Assembly: GCF_001515305.1 (NCBI RefSeq)
Contig: NZ_LNQV01000035.1
Span: forward strand, 1-41,766
Direction: 5' to 3'
Length of the DNA stretch: 41,766 bases
Origin: Aquitalea pelogenes
Lineage (GTDB): Bacteria; Pseudomonadota; Gammaproteobacteria; Burkholderiales; Chromobacteriaceae
The first letter of the stretch is position 1, and every line of letters starts with the position of its first letter. This document shows positions 15,815 to 27,900 of the stretch, one piece after another. The position numbers were made by a program, and so were the translations under genes. The notes under the pieces were generated by a model that saw only the letters and a list, made by a program, of their open reading frames with translations, had not been told where the DNA came from and did not search any database.

Positions 15815-16684
15815 TCAACCTGCCAGCCAGTTGCCCGGATGCGACTCCAGCCAGGTCTTGATGTTGCGCGCATCATTGACGCGGGCAGAGTTGCCGCCTG
15901 CAGCCAGCAGCACGATGATCAGCGGCTGCGAACCCACGGTAGTCTGCATCACCATGCAGCGGCCGGCTTCCTGGATGTAACCGGTTTTCTGGACGCTGAT
16001 GTCCCAGTTGCCTTCACGTACCAGTGCATTGCTGTTGCGATACTGCAGCACGCGGTTGTGTACCGACACGATCTGGTGCTCTGGCGTGGTGGTAAAGGCG
16101 CGGATCAGCGGGTAGTTATGCGCCGCTTTTACCATGCGCGCCAGGTCATTCGCGGTGGACGTGTTGCGCAGATCCAGGCCGGTCGGGTCGTAGAACACCG
16201 TTTCGTTCATGCCCAGGCTGCGTGCTTTCTTGTTCATGCGCTCGACAAAGGCCGCGGTGCCGCCGGGCAGGGCGGTGCGTGCCAGTGTGGCGGCTGCACG
16301 GTTTTCCGAGGACATCAGCGCCAGCAGCAACATTTCCTTGCGCGGCAGGGTGGTGCCCACGGCCAGACGCGAGGTGGTGTTCTTCAGGCGGTCGATTTCC
16401 GCATCGGAAACCGATACTTCCTGATCCAGCGAAACCCCGGAATCCAGCAGCACCATGGCCGTCATCAGCTTGGTGATGGAGGCAATGGGCATGCGCTGGT
16501 GGATGTTCTTTTCGTACAGCGGTTCACCCGTGCTGCCGTTAAGAACCAGCACCGAATGCGAATTCAGGCGCGGAACGGCGTGGTTGGCCATCTGGCTGGC
16601 AACCATGACGCCAGCAGGTGGCGCGGCCACTGCCGGCATCGCCAGGGCGGCGGAAACCAGCAGGGCGGCAAATTTTCTCAGCAT
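15815..16684 (-). CDS. pbpG: D-alanyl-D-alanine endopeptidase (PBP7/8 family)
   Basis: This 289-residue periplasmic serine peptidase cleaves D-Ala-meso-diaminopimelate cross-links in peptidoglycan. The signal peptide is MLRKFAALLVSAALAMPAVA. The three penicillin-binding motifs are all present: SITK (catalytic Ser, in MPIASITKLMTAMVLLDSG), SEN (LMSSENRAAATLA) and KTG (SVQKTGYIQEAG). Length and ending (no membrane anchor helix) fit PBP7 rather than DacA/DacC carboxypeptidases. ATG at 16684 gives a clean signal peptide, though no clear Shine-Dalgarno sequence is present. It is divergent from uvrB across 236 bases and is followed by its own terminator. Confidence 0.92.
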   Translation of the reverse strand: MLRKFAALLVSAALAMPAVAAPPAGVMVASQMANHAVPRLNSHSVLVLNGSTGEPLYEKNIHQRMPIASITKLMTAMVLLDSGVSLDQEVSVSDAEIDRLKNTTSRLAVGTTLPRKEMLLLALMSSENRAAATLARTALPGGTAAFVERMNKKARSLGMNETVFYDPTGLDLRNTSTANDLARMVKAAHNYPLIRAFTTTPEHQIVSVHNRVLQYRNSNALVREGNWDISVQKTGYIQEAGRCMVMQTTVGSQPLIIVLLAAGGNSARVNDARNIKTWLESHPGNWLAG

Positions 16685-16812
16685 AAGAGATACACTCCCG
16701 TGTCTTGTCGGTGGAGATACAGCCTTGCAGAAACGCCTGTCACCACCATGTTGATGGGCAAGGATTCTTCATCTCGGCTCGTGATCGGGTTGCCTACATT
16801 TTAAACAATGTT

Positions 16813-16831
16813 TTGCCTCTGTGGCAGGCAA
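16813..16831. promoter_or_regulatory. Inverted repeat between pbpG and uvrB
   Basis: TTGCCT (16813-16818), seven bases, AGGCAA (16826-16831) is a perfect 6-bp inverted repeat in the otherwise AT-richer divergent gap between pbpG and uvrB. It could be an operator for either gene. No regulator can be named. I find no LexA-type CTGT-N8-ACAG box in this gap. Confidence 0.25.
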
Positions 16832-16920
16832 TTTCACAGATAAAAATCAATGATGCGCCGGGAGTGAGTTCATCCTGTTATCGGCGTAAAATCGTCACAC
16901 TTGAATCGCGCGAAAAGACC

Positions 16921-18933
<2,013 letters not shown>

Positions 18934-18953
18934 GTGCCGCACCCAGGCAAACG

Positions 18954-18990
18954 CAAAGCCCCGCCAGTGTAATGCTGACGGGGCTTTGTT
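18954..18990. terminator. Bidirectional rho-independent terminator after uvrB
   Basis: CAAAGCCCCG (18954-18963) pairs with CGGGGCTTTG (18979-18988), extended inside by CAG/CTG around one mismatch, then a T-rich run. The A-rich left arm allows function on the minus strand too, ending the transporter gene that stops at 19005. Confidence 0.88.
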
Positions 18991-19004
18991 TTGACTATCC
19001 GGTT

Positions 19005-19976
19005 TTAGCCAGCCTCAGTTGCCAGTTGCTGCTTGCGATAGCGTTGCGCCAGTACCGCACAGGTCATCAGCTGGATCTGGTGAAACAGCATCAAGGGCAG
19101 CACGATGGAGCCGATGGGGTGGCCGGCAAACAGCACCTTGGCCATCGGCACACCGCTGGCCAGACTTTTTTTCGAGCCGCAGAACACGATGGTGATCTGG
19201 TCGGCACGGTCAAAACCCAGCTTGCGGCTGGAGTAGGCGGTCAGCCCCAGCAGGATGGCCAGCAGCAGGCCACACACGACCAGCAGGCCCAGCAAGGATT
19301 GCGGCGGGGTTTGCTGCCACAGGCCGGTAATCACCGCCGCACTGAAGGCGGTGTACACCACCAGCAGGATGGAGCCCTGGTCCACATAGCGCAGCAGCGG
19401 CTTGTGCTTGTCCACCCAGCCGCCAATCCAGCGGCGGGCAATCTGGCCGGCAATAAAGGGCAGCAGCAGCTGCAACACGATGTCGGTGATGGAACCCATG
19501 CCCTGGTCGCTGCCGTGATGGCTGATCACCAGCATGCCCACCAGCAAAGGCGTGATGAAAATGCCGAAGATATTGGACGCGGTGGCGCTGCAAATGGCCG
19601 CCGGGATATTGCCCTGCGCCATCGAGGTAAAGGCAATCGACGATTGCACGGTGGACGGCAGCATGCACAGGTAGAGCACGCCCAGATACAGCTCTGGCGT
19701 CACCAGCGGGCCCAGCAGCGGCTTGAGCGCCAGCCCCAGTACCGGGAACAGCACAAAGGTGCAGGCCATTACCGTCAGGTGCAGCTTCCAGTGGGTGGCA
19801 CCGGCAATCACGGCCTCGCGCGACAGCTTGGCCCCGTGCAGGAAAAACAGCAGGCCGATGGCCAAGGTGGTGATCAGGTTCATGGCCTGAGCCACCTCGC
19901 CCTGACAGGGCAGCAGGCTGGCCAGGGTGACCGTGGCAATCAGCGCCAGGGTGAAGGAATCAATCATTTTCAGCAT
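19005..19976 (-). CDS. BASS-superfamily (bile acid:sodium symporter-like) transporter, YfeH type
   Basis: This 323-residue inner-membrane protein has nine to ten hydrophobic segments. It shows the SBF-like signatures GLLFFLHGAKLSREAV, LPSTVQSSIAFTSMAQGN and, near the C-terminus, FCGSKKSLASGVPMAKVLF, which place it with the YfeH/SBF-like branch rather than true bile-acid importers. Members are thought to move organic anions with sodium; the substrate is unknown. It is divergent from a LysR-type regulator 98 bases away, with a T-N11-A palindrome between them, so LysR control is likely. Confidence 0.87.
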   Translation of the reverse strand: MLKMIDSFTLALIATVTLASLLPCQGEVAQAMNLITTLAIGLLFFLHGAKLSREAVIAGATHWKLHLTVMACTFVLFPVLGLALKPLLGPLVTPELYLGVLYLCMLPSTVQSSIAFTSMAQGNIPAAICSATASNIFGIFITPLLVGMLVISHHGSDQGMGSITDIVLQLLLPFIAGQIARRWIGGWVDKHKPLLRYVDQGSILLVVYTAFSAAVITGLWQQTPPQSLLGLLVVCGLLLAILLGLTAYSSRKLGFDRADQITIVFCGSKKSLASGVPMAKVLFAGHPIGSIVLPLMLFHQIQLMTCAVLAQRYRKQQLATEAG

Positions 19977-20040
19977 GAGAGTGCCCTATTGCGGCGGGAA
20001 ATCAGCTTGCTATTGAACCGCGAAAGCATTCAGACTACAA

Positions 20041-20059
20041 ATTGATTTATCAGATCAAT
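20041..20059. promoter_or_regulatory. Candidate LysR-type operator
   Basis: ATTGAT (20041-20046), seven bases, ATCAAT (20054-20059) is a perfect inverted repeat containing the T-N11-A pattern of LysR-family recognition sites. It lies 15 bases before the lysR-type start and 64 bases before the divergent transporter gene. This is the usual place for a site serving autorepression and target activation. Confidence 0.5.
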
Positions 20060-20074
20060 AGATAAGAAAAAATC

Positions 20075-21019
20075 ATGAATGTCAGTTTGCGCCAGTTACA
20101 GGTGTTCCGGGCAGTGGCACGCTTGCGCAGTTTCAGCCGGGCAGGGGACGAAATCGGCCTGACCCAGCCCGCAGTCAGCCGTTGCATTCGCGAGCTGGAA
20201 GCAGAACTGGGCATGCGCCTGCTGGACCGCACCACGCGCGAGGTGGAGCTCACCGCCGCCGGCCTGCGCTTTGCCGGCCAGCTATCCCGCTTGCTGGATG
20301 AATTGCAGCTGTTGCTGGAAGAGGCGCGCAAGGAAGGCGAGCAGGCGCACGGCACCGTGCATATCGCCAGCAGCCCCACCTTGTCCGCCAGCTTGCTGCC
20401 CAGCTTGCTGGCGCAATGTGCCCGCCAGTTTCCACACATCCGCCCGGTGCTGCACGACCAGGTACAGCGCCTGAATGTGGAAAGCGTGCGCAGCGGCGAG
20501 GTGGATTTCGGCATCGTGGTGGAGCCGGGTGTGGTGGATGATCTGGAATGCCAGCCTTTGCTGGATGACGGTTTCTGGCTGATCTGCCGCGACGACCATC
20601 CGCTGGCCGCCATGGATGCCGTGCCGTGGCAGGCACTGGACGGGCTGCCGCTGGTGTTGCTGGATTACAGTTCCGGCAGCAGGGCGGTGATAGACCGCAT
20701 TCTGGCCAGCCAGGGGGTGCACTGCCCGGTCGCCCAGCAACTGGGGCACTCCAGCTCGGTTTTCCAGATGGTGCAGGCCGGCATCGGCATCAGCGTGTCG
20801 CCGGGTCTGGCACTTCCGCTGCCTGCCGGAGCCAGCCTGACCGTGCGACCGCTGCTGCCGGAACAGCGCCGCAGCATCATGCTGATCCGCGACGCCAGCG
20901 TTCGCTGTCGCCGGTGGCAGAGCGCTTGTGGCAGCTGGCCTTGCAACTGGGGCCGCAATTGCAGACGCTGGCCAGCCAGCATGTGGGCGGAGTGGTGGCC
21001 TGAGCCCAGGCCGACGTGA
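20075..21019 (+). CDS. LysR-family transcriptional regulator with a 3'-end frameshift
   Basis: The N-terminal winged helix is canonical (LRQLQVFRAVARLRSFSRAGDEIGLTQPAVSRCIRELEAELGMRLLDRTTREVELTAAG). It is followed by the periplasmic-binding-protein-like effector domain (GTVHIASSPTLSASLLPSLL, FGIVVEPGV, VFQMVQAGIGISVSPGLALP). As read, the last 45 residues turn Trp/Arg-rich and unlike the family. Adding one C near 20892 restores LIRDRQRSLSPVAERLWQLALQL and a normal stop at 20999-21003 (TGA 21001-21003), giving about 309 residues. The start at 20075 has only a weak ribosome site. The break is either recent or a sequencing error. It probably controls the divergent BASS transporter. Confidence 0.85.
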   Translation: MNVSLRQLQVFRAVARLRSFSRAGDEIGLTQPAVSRCIRELEAELGMRLLDRTTREVELTAAGLRFAGQLSRLLDELQLLLEEARKEGEQAHGTVHIASSPTLSASLLPSLLAQCARQFPHIRPVLHDQVQRLNVESVRSGEVDFGIVVEPGVVDDLECQPLLDDGFWLICRDDHPLAAMDAVPWQALDGLPLVLLDYSSGSRAVIDRILASQGVHCPVAQQLGHSSSVFQMVQAGIGISVSPGLALPLPAGASLTVRPLLPEQRRSIMLIRDASVRCRRWQSACGSWPCNWGRNCRRWPASMWAEWWPEPRPT

Positions 21020-21090
21020 TTGGTCAGCACGGCTGCTTTTCTGCTAGCCTGCCAGCATTTGCTGCCAGCAGGCCTTACCGGATCATCCTG

Positions 21091-21696
21091 ATGAAAACCA
21101 CACTGACTTCCCTGACCTTCTGTGCCGGCCTGTTGCTGGCAGGCTCCAGTCTGGCCGATGAAACCATTGTGCTGTTCCGCCATGCGGAGAAGCCGGCCGC
21201 TGGTCTCGGGCAGCTCAGTTGCCAGGGGCTGAACCGGGCATTGGCACTGCCTGCGGTACTGGCCGCCCGCTTTGACCGACCGGCCGCCTTGTTCGCCCCC
21301 AATCCCGGCATCCGCAAGAAAGACGGCGGCGTGCCGTACAACTACATCCGTCCGCTGGCCACCATCGAGCCCACCGCCATCCGTCTGGGCTTGCCGGTGA
21401 ACACCGACTTTGGCCTGGATGAACTGGACGCGCTGGAGGCAGCCATCACCAGCCCGGCCAACCGGGACGCCACGGTGTTCGTATCCTGGGAGCACAGGCT
21501 GGTGGCCAGAATGGCGGCGCAACTGCTGGCACGTTACGGCGCAGACCCGGCCCAGGTGCCGGATTGGCATTACAGCGATTTCGACAGCCTGTATGTCGTC
21601 ACCTTGCAGCAGCAGGATGGACGCACCATCGCCCGCTTCCGGGTGGAAAAGCAGGGTTTGAACAATCAGGCGCAGACCTGCCCCGGTGAAAAGTGA
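21091..21696 (+). CDS. Secreted histidine phosphatase-superfamily protein
   Basis: This 201-residue protein has a signal peptide (MKTTLTSLTFCAGLLLAGSSLA) and a compact histidine phosphatase domain. The nucleophile motif is LFRHAEKP (the R-H-A/G-E form) and the second conserved histidine is in VFVSWEHRLVARMAAQLL. It should act in the periplasm; the substrate is unknown and could be a small phosphate ester or a phosphoprotein. ATG at 21091 gives the clean signal peptide. It follows the lysR-type gene on the same strand after about 70 bases. No relation between the two is evident. Confidence 0.82.
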   Translation: MKTTLTSLTFCAGLLLAGSSLADETIVLFRHAEKPAAGLGQLSCQGLNRALALPAVLAARFDRPAALFAPNPGIRKKDGGVPYNYIRPLATIEPTAIRLGLPVNTDFGLDELDALEAAITSPANRDATVFVSWEHRLVARMAAQLLARYGADPAQVPDWHYSDFDSLYVVTLQQQDGRTIARFRVEKQGLNNQAQTCPGEK

Positions 21697-21944
21697 TTCG
21701 GCAGAACATGGCCCTGCCCATGCCGACTTGATGCTATCGGCGACAGCTTGAGCATGTGCATATCAGGTGCGATGACGCCTTGCTGCGATGCAATATAGGT
21801 CAGACTTTTCCGAGTGATGACAGGCAGGTATAGTGCTGCCCGGCGGCATCCGTAGCGCCAGCATGCACGCTGGCTGTGGTGCAGTCACACAGTCATGGCC
21901 GCTACCGGCCTGCACCTGGTCCATCACTTTGTCTGACACGCTCA

Positions 21945-22292
21945 ATGATGAACGCTCCTGCCACTGTCACATTCAATCCCTGTCTGGATTGCGGCGCCTG
22001 TTGCGCCAGTTTTCGTGTTTCCTTCTACTGGTCCGAGGCGGTCAGCCTTGGCCTGCCCGATACCGCGCTGGAGCAAGCCAGCCCCTGGCATGCCTGTTTG
22101 CGCGGCACCAATCAGCCTGCACCACGCTGTATGGCTTTGCAGGGCGAAGTAGGGCAGTCCGTGTCCTGCAGCCTGTATGCCCAGCGCCCCTCGCCATGTC
22201 ACGAGGTGCAGGCGGGCGATGCCCAATGCCGCAAAGCCCGGCACAAACATGGCCTGCCGGAGCTGCCCGTTCTGGCACTCCGCCGCGGCTGA
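21945..22292 (+). CDS. YkgJ-family cysteine-cluster protein
   Basis: This 115-residue protein opens with FNPCLDCGACCASFRVSFYWSEA, the CxxCGxCC entry of the YkgJ zinc/iron-chelating family. The remaining cysteines follow in order (WHACLRG, APRCMALQG, VSCSLYAQRPSPCHEV, AQCRKARHKHGL). These proteins bind a metal or Fe-S cluster through the cysteines; the biological role is unknown. Two adjacent ATGs at 21945 and 21948 are equally possible starts. The 248 bases before it (21697-21944) show no feature I can support. Confidence 0.82.
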   Translation: MMNAPATVTFNPCLDCGACCASFRVSFYWSEAVSLGLPDTALEQASPWHACLRGTNQPAPRCMALQGEVGQSVSCSLYAQRPSPCHEVQAGDAQCRKARHKHGLPELPVLALRRG

Positions 22293-22590
22293 AACCGGCA
22301 GCAGGCTCCGGGATGTGGAGGGCTTCGGCCAGCCTTGCACGGTAGCCTGCTTGCTGTTGGTCTAAATCGTGATAAAGCTATGATTTAAATCCTAAGTGGC
22401 TGAATAACCGGTGTCTTTTCCAGTTTAATGCTGAATGAGTTTTGCTGCCTGTATTGTTCCGTGCACAGGGTGTGCATCGCTCAGGTCGGCTCAGCCTGAT
22501 CAAATCAGCTACCGCAAAGCCTGTTTTCTTTCTATAACCCTGATATTGGGAGCGGGTAATCTTCATTCATTAATTTAAAGTTGAACAAAA
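22293..22590. other. AT-richer intergenic region before the chemoreceptor gene
   Basis: The 298 bases between the YkgJ-type gene and the chemoreceptor contain an AT-rich core (about 22365-22430) and no open frame that looks coding. I searched for a FliA-type TAAAG-N-GCCGATAA promoter, usual for chemoreceptors, and found no properly spaced match. TAAAG at 22374 and near 22576 have no partner. The promoter remains unassigned. Confidence 0.4.
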
Positions 22591-24780
22591 ATGACGAACA
22601 GAAGCCGGTCGCCGTGGAAGGTTTTCCTGTTTGCCCGCTTGTGCTATCTGCTGCTTGGTTTTGCCATTGTGCTGATTGCCAGCGAGTGGGCCATGCAGCG
22701 CTGGTCGGCCGGGCGTCTGGCTACTGCGCGCGAGCAGGTGATCCAGCAAGAAGCCATGCCGCAGCTGGAACACAAGCAAAAGCTGGTGCAGGACATGTTC
22801 AACACCATGTATGAAAACACCCGCACCATCAGCCTGATGCCCAGCGTGCGGCAAATCCGCGGGGGTAACCGGGCGGATGAAAAAGAAGATGTGGTGGCCA
22901 ATCACCGCTTTACCGCCGATGCCTTCCTGACCGTGCAGCAGGTGTTCAACAATCTGGTCAGCCGTACCCGGGTGTCAGAAGTTTATGCAGTCATGGACGG
23001 GCTGGACTTCAAAAAAGGCCAGGTGCCTTTTTTCATGTTTGATACCGTGCGACTGGAGCCGGAAGGCGGGAAAAAAGACGAGGACGAGGCCAAAAGCAAG
23101 GACCCGGACGTCCCCGAGCAACTGGAAGACGAGGAATACAGCTATTTCCCCACCCAGTTGGCCGAGCTCAAGGCAGCGCATCCACGCTTTGATTTCAAGG
23201 TGCTGGATGACATCCCGGCGGTCACTTCGCCGCTGATGCGCACCTGCGACAATACCCAGTACTACTCCAAATCGCAGTGCAATGTGTACGACGCTTCCGG
23301 CTTCCTGTATTCCGTGCCGGTCTACGATATGCAGCACCAGTTCATCGGGGTGGTGTCGTCCATCGTGCGCGCCAATGTATTCGAGGCAGCGTTGCTCAAC
23401 ATGCCTTTCCTGGTTCTTACCCCCAAAGACAAGGAAGAAGCGGCCAAAACCGGGCTGAAAATGCCGGAGGAGGCCGGTAATTTTGCGCTGGTGAATGCCG
23501 AGCGCGGCATCCGTATTTTCGACCGCCGCAATACCGTGCTGCCCGACTTGCTCAGTGGCAAGCAACAGGCGGCTGCGCTGGGTGGTGCCTGGCTCAGCCT
23601 GCCCGTGAAAATCCATAGCGACAAGCCGTGGACGCTGTACTACTACCTGACTCCGGCACAGCTGGAACGGCAGCTGGCTCCCTTGTATGCCAGTCAGCGC
23701 AATACCATGCTGGTGGTGCGACTGGTGCTGGGCCTGCTGTTCCTGTTCGGGCTGTTCGTGGTGTACCGCCAGTATCAAACCTTCAAGCAGATTTACGACC
23801 TGCGCCGCATCGAATCCACCATGATTGCCGTGGCGGAGAACTTCGACCTCACCCGGCGGGTGGAAGGCTTGTGCAGCAAGCAGGCGGCCAGGGCAGGCGA
23901 GGCCCTCAATCGCCTGTTGCAAGCCCTGCAGGACGGCATGTTGCAAGTGGAAACCTGCCTGCAGGCCGTGGTGGAAGCCAACCGCAATATGGGCGTCACC
24001 TCACAGCATTTGAGCACGGTGGCCGAAACGGGCGAGCGGGCGTCGCAGCATATTGACCAGTCCTTGCAGCAATTGAACGGCGGCATGCTGGACATCCTGC
24101 GCAAGGTGGACAAGGCCGCCACGCTGTGTAGCGATTCGGCCGAGCGTGCACACCAGAACAAGGCCATCATTCATACCGCGCTGAATGACATCCGCTCGGT
24201 GTCTGCTGCGGTGGGACAAACCGCCAGCTGCCTGCATCAGTTGCAGGACTCCAGCGCCGCCATTACCAGGATTGTCGCCGTCATCGAATCCCTGGCCGCG
24301 CAAACCAATCTGCTGGCACTCAATGCCGCCATCGAGGCTGCGCGTGCCGGTGAAGCAGGGCGCGGTTTTGCCGTGGTGGCTGACGAAGTGCGCAAGCTGG
24401 CGGATTCCACCAGCCGTTCCACTGGCGAAATCGAGACCATCGTCAAATCCATTGGCAGTCAGGTGCAGCTTGCCGTGGCGGACATGCAGCAAGTGGAAGA
24501 CAGCGTGGCCACCAGTGTGGACAACATCAACCTGGCTGGTGAGTCGGTACAAACCATCAGCCAGCAGGCGACAGAGGTGGTGCAACTGGTGGGCGGGGTC
24601 AGCCAGAACGTGGCCGAACAACAACAAAGCTGCGCCGAACTGGCGGATGATGTAAGCGGTATTGCCGGTGGTGCCTCGGAAACCCGCAGCGAGGCCGATG
24701 CCACGGCCCATGCGCTGGCCAAGCTGGATGGGCAAGTCGAACAGATACATGGCATTGTCAGCCGCTTCCGCCTGCGCTGA
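22591..24780 (+). CDS. Methyl-accepting chemotaxis protein with a large, unusual periplasmic domain
   Basis: This 729-residue chemoreceptor has a TM1 at about residues 12-30, a periplasmic sensor of about 340 residues, a TM2 at about 372-391, a divergent HAMP-like stretch (NFDLTRRVEGL...GEALNRLLQAL) and a signalling domain. The kinase-control tip is intact (ESLAAQTNLLALNAAIEAARAGEAGRGFAVVADEVRKLA in parts). The sensor is not one of the short four-helix, Cache or PilJ types I can name. It contains a Lys/Asp/Glu-rich insert (GGKKDEDEAKSKDPDVPEQ) and a cysteine pair (TCDNTQ...SKSQC) that could form a disulfide. No C-terminal CheR-docking pentapeptide is present (ends SRFRLR). ATG at 22591 has a weak ribosome site. 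The ligand is unknown. Confidence 0.92.
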   Translation: MTNRSRSPWKVFLFARLCYLLLGFAIVLIASEWAMQRWSAGRLATAREQVIQQEAMPQLEHKQKLVQDMFNTMYENTRTISLMPSVRQIRGGNRADEKEDVVANHRFTADAFLTVQQVFNNLVSRTRVSEVYAVMDGLDFKKGQVPFFMFDTVRLEPEGGKKDEDEAKSKDPDVPEQLEDEEYSYFPTQLAELKAAHPRFDFKVLDDIPAVTSPLMRTCDNTQYYSKSQCNVYDASGFLYSVPVYDMQHQFIGVVSSIVRANVFEAALLNMPFLVLTPKDKEEAAKTGLKMPEEAGNFALVNAERGIRIFDRRNTVLPDLLSGKQQAAALGGAWLSLPVKIHSDKPWTLYYYLTPAQLERQLAPLYASQRNTMLVVRLVLGLLFLFGLFVVYRQYQTFKQIYDLRRIESTMIAVAENFDLTRRVEGLCSKQAARAGEALNRLLQALQDGMLQVETCLQAVVEANRNMGVTSQHLSTVAETGERASQHIDQSLQQLNGGMLDILRKVDKAATLCSDSAERAHQNKAIIHTALNDIRSVSAAVGQTASCLHQLQDSSAAITRIVAVIESLAAQTNLLALNAAIEAARAGEAGRGFAVVADEVRKLADSTSRSTGEIETIVKSIGSQVQLAVADMQQVEDSVATSVDNINLAGESVQTISQQATEVVQLVGGVSQNVAEQQQSCAELADDVSGIAGGASETRSEADATAHALAKLDGQVEQIHGIVSRFRLR

Positions 24781-24955
24781 TCATGATCAAGCCTTGTCTG
24801 GTCACGCTGCTGCCCTACTACCGATGGTGTATGGCAATGTGGTGTGACTGCATTTATGTTCGACTGCACCGGGCTGTGTATCATGCTCAGTCAACAAGGC
24901 ATATCAACAAAACAGTATTTGCTGTCCTGACAGCATGAATTAGGGTCATCGCAGC

Positions 24956-27900
24956 ATGGTTGCTCCCGCAAGAACCCGTTTCATCCGGCTGGTGGTCTGT
25001 GCCTATTGCGTGCTGGCCATGCTGTGGATATTGCTGTCCGACAGCCTGCTTTCCTTGCTGGCCGACCCTGCCACCATGCTGGAGCTCTCCACCTGGAAAG
25101 GTGCCGTCTTCGTGCTGATGACGGCAGCGCTGCTGTATTTCTCTTTGCGTGCCGTACCACCGGCCGAACACAATGCCGCTGCCGGCCTGCTAGAAAGCTG
25201 GTCGGAGCGCATGAGCAAGGAACGCATCCCTGCCTGGCTGGGCTATGTGTTTGCCATTGTTGCCGTGCTGGCGGCATTGGGCCTGCGCCAGCTGGTGCCC
25301 ATCAGTATTGATCAACGTCCCTTGTTCATCATGCTGATGTTCCCGGTATTGGTGACTGCCATGTTGGGAGGCATGGGGCCGGGCTTGCTGGCTACCTTGC
25401 TGGTCATGCTGGGTACAGACCTGATGGCCACGCCACACTTCCACAGCCCGGAAAGTACGCCGGTTTATACCTTGCAATGGGGTTTTCTCGGCCTGTGCGG
25501 CATCACGGTCAGCCTGTTCAGCGGCATGCTGCGACGACTGGCACAGCGCAACGAAACCCATCGCAACCTGCTGGATGCCGTGGTCAGCGGCACTTCCGAT
25601 GCTGTGTTCGTCAAGGACAGGCAGGGCCGTTACCTGCTGGTGAATGAAGCGGCTTGCCGTTTTGTCGGTCACACGGCGGCGGAAATCATCGGGCAGGATG
25701 ACCGCGCCTTGTTCGATGCCGAATCGGCCGACAGCCTGATGCGCAGTGACAGCGCCATCATGCAGGCAGGCACATTGCATGCGCATGAGGAACATGTGCG
25801 GCTGCAAAGTGGTGAGGACATGGTATTCCAGGTCAGCAAAGGGCCGGTGTTCGATCTGGACGGCCAGGTGGTGGGCCTGTTCGGCATTTCGCGTGATATC
25901 TCGCGGCACAAGCAGGCCGAGCAGCGCCTGCGCGACAGCGAGGCGGAGCTGCGGGCAGCGCAGCGGCAGGCCGGTATCGGCAACTGGAGCTGGGATGTGC
26001 TGCAGGACAAGCACAGCTGGTCCAGTGAGATCTACCACATCTATGGCCGCTCGACGGACTTGCCGCCGGCGGTGTATCCGGAAGTGGCCAGCTACTTTAC
26101 CCCGGAGAGCTGGGTCAGCCTGTCGGCGCTGGTGGAACAGTGCCTGCATGACGGCCATGCCTACCAGTGTGATGCCGAGGTGATTCGCCCGGATGGCGAG
26201 CACCGCTGGATCACCGCCCGCGGCGAGGCGGTGTGCGATGAAGATGGCCGCGTGGTGCGTTTGCACGGCACGGTGCAGGACATCAGTGAGCGCATGCGCC
26301 TGACCATGCAGATCCGCAGCAGCGAACGCCGCCTGCAACAAGTGGTGGAGGCCACCAGCGACGGTTTCTGGGACTGGGACCTGCGCACCGGTTATGTCTA
26401 TCGTTCGGCCCGCTATTTCTCGCTCACCGGCTATGCGCCGGAAGACGATACCCATGACGTGTCTTTCTTTCGCAAGCTGTTGTTCAGCGATGACCTGGAA
26501 GTCTGGCAGCAGGCCCTCAACGCCCACCTGCGCGGCGAAACCAGCCAGATGGAGTTTGACATCCGCCTGATGACCCGTAGCGGCGAGTTGCTCTGGGTAC
26601 GCGTGCGGGGCAGGGCGGTGGAGCGCAGCCCCAGCGGCGAGGTGTGGCGGCTGGTGGGCACGCTGTCCGACATTACCGAACGGCGGCGGCTGGATGAAGA
26701 CCTGCATCTGGTGCTGAATGAAGCAGGCGATGCCATCTGGATTGCCGATGAAAACGGCCATTACCTGTTTGCCAATCCTTCTGCCTGCCGCATGACCGGC
26801 CACAGCCAGTCGCAGATACTGCAAATGCACATTGTCGATTTGCTGGCACCTTCCAGCCAGGCCACGCTGCCCGCACATCTGCTGGCCTTGCAGGACCAGC
26901 GCTTCATCCGCTCCGAATGGGAGCTGAACCGTGCCGATGGCGGCGTAGTGGTGACCGAGCTGACCACCGTGCGCATGCAGGATGGCCGTTACATGGCCTT
27001 TGGCCGCGACCTGACGGAAAAGAAAGCGGCCGAGCAAAGGCTGTTGTCTCGCGAGCAGCAACTGGCGCGGGTGATTGAAGGCTCCGACCAGGGCTATTGG
27101 GACTGGAACGTGCAAACCGACGATTTCCAGGTCAGCCACCGCTGGAAAGCCATGCTGGGCTACACGGCAGACAGCGGCCCGGTCAGCCGGCAGCAGTGGT
27201 TGTCCCACATCCACCCGGAGGATTTGCCGCAGGTGGAAAGCAGCATGCAGCGCCATCTGGATGGTCTCAGCCCGACATATGAAATGGAAATGCGCTGCCA
27301 CAGCCTGAGCGGTGGCTGGCGCTGGGTGCTGTCACGCGGCCGGGTGGTGGAGCGCGATGCCGAAGGCCGGCCATTGATGATGTCCGGCACCCATACCGAC
27401 ATCACCGAACACAAGATTCATGCCCAGGCGCAAAAAGAAGCCGCCGTGGTGTTCGACAGCAGCTACGAAGGCATCATGGTGGTGTCGCCGGCAGGGCGCA
27501 TCACCAAGGTCAATTCCGCCTTTACCCGCATCACCGGGTATGCCGAACACGAAGCCATCGGCAGCTCACCCGCGCTGCTGTCATCCGGTCAGCACGGACC
27601 GGCCTTTTATCAGGACATGTGGGCCATGGTGCGCCAGCATGATTTCTGGCGCGGCGAAATATGGAACCGGCGCAAGAATGGCGAACTGTATGCCGAGTTG
27701 CTGTCCATTTCGGTGGTGCGTGATCAGGCCGGCCAGATCCAGCACTATATCGGCATTTTTTCCGACATCACCCAGCTCAAGGCGCATGAGGCCGAACTGG
27801 ATCGCATTGCCAACTTCGACCCGCTCACCGGCGTGCCCAACCGCCGGCTACTGTCAGACCGCATGGAGCAGGCACTCACCCGCAGCCGTCGCACCGGACA

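Noticed and set aside
22293-22590. Possible FliA promoter for the chemoreceptor
   Set aside because: TAAAG-like tetramers exist, but none has a GCCGATAA-like partner at the right distance.
25190-27301. Open minus-strand frame of about 700 codons across the six-PAS protein
   Set aside because: Antisense shadow caused by GC-rich third positions; no domain or ribosome site, and the plus-strand protein is clearly real.
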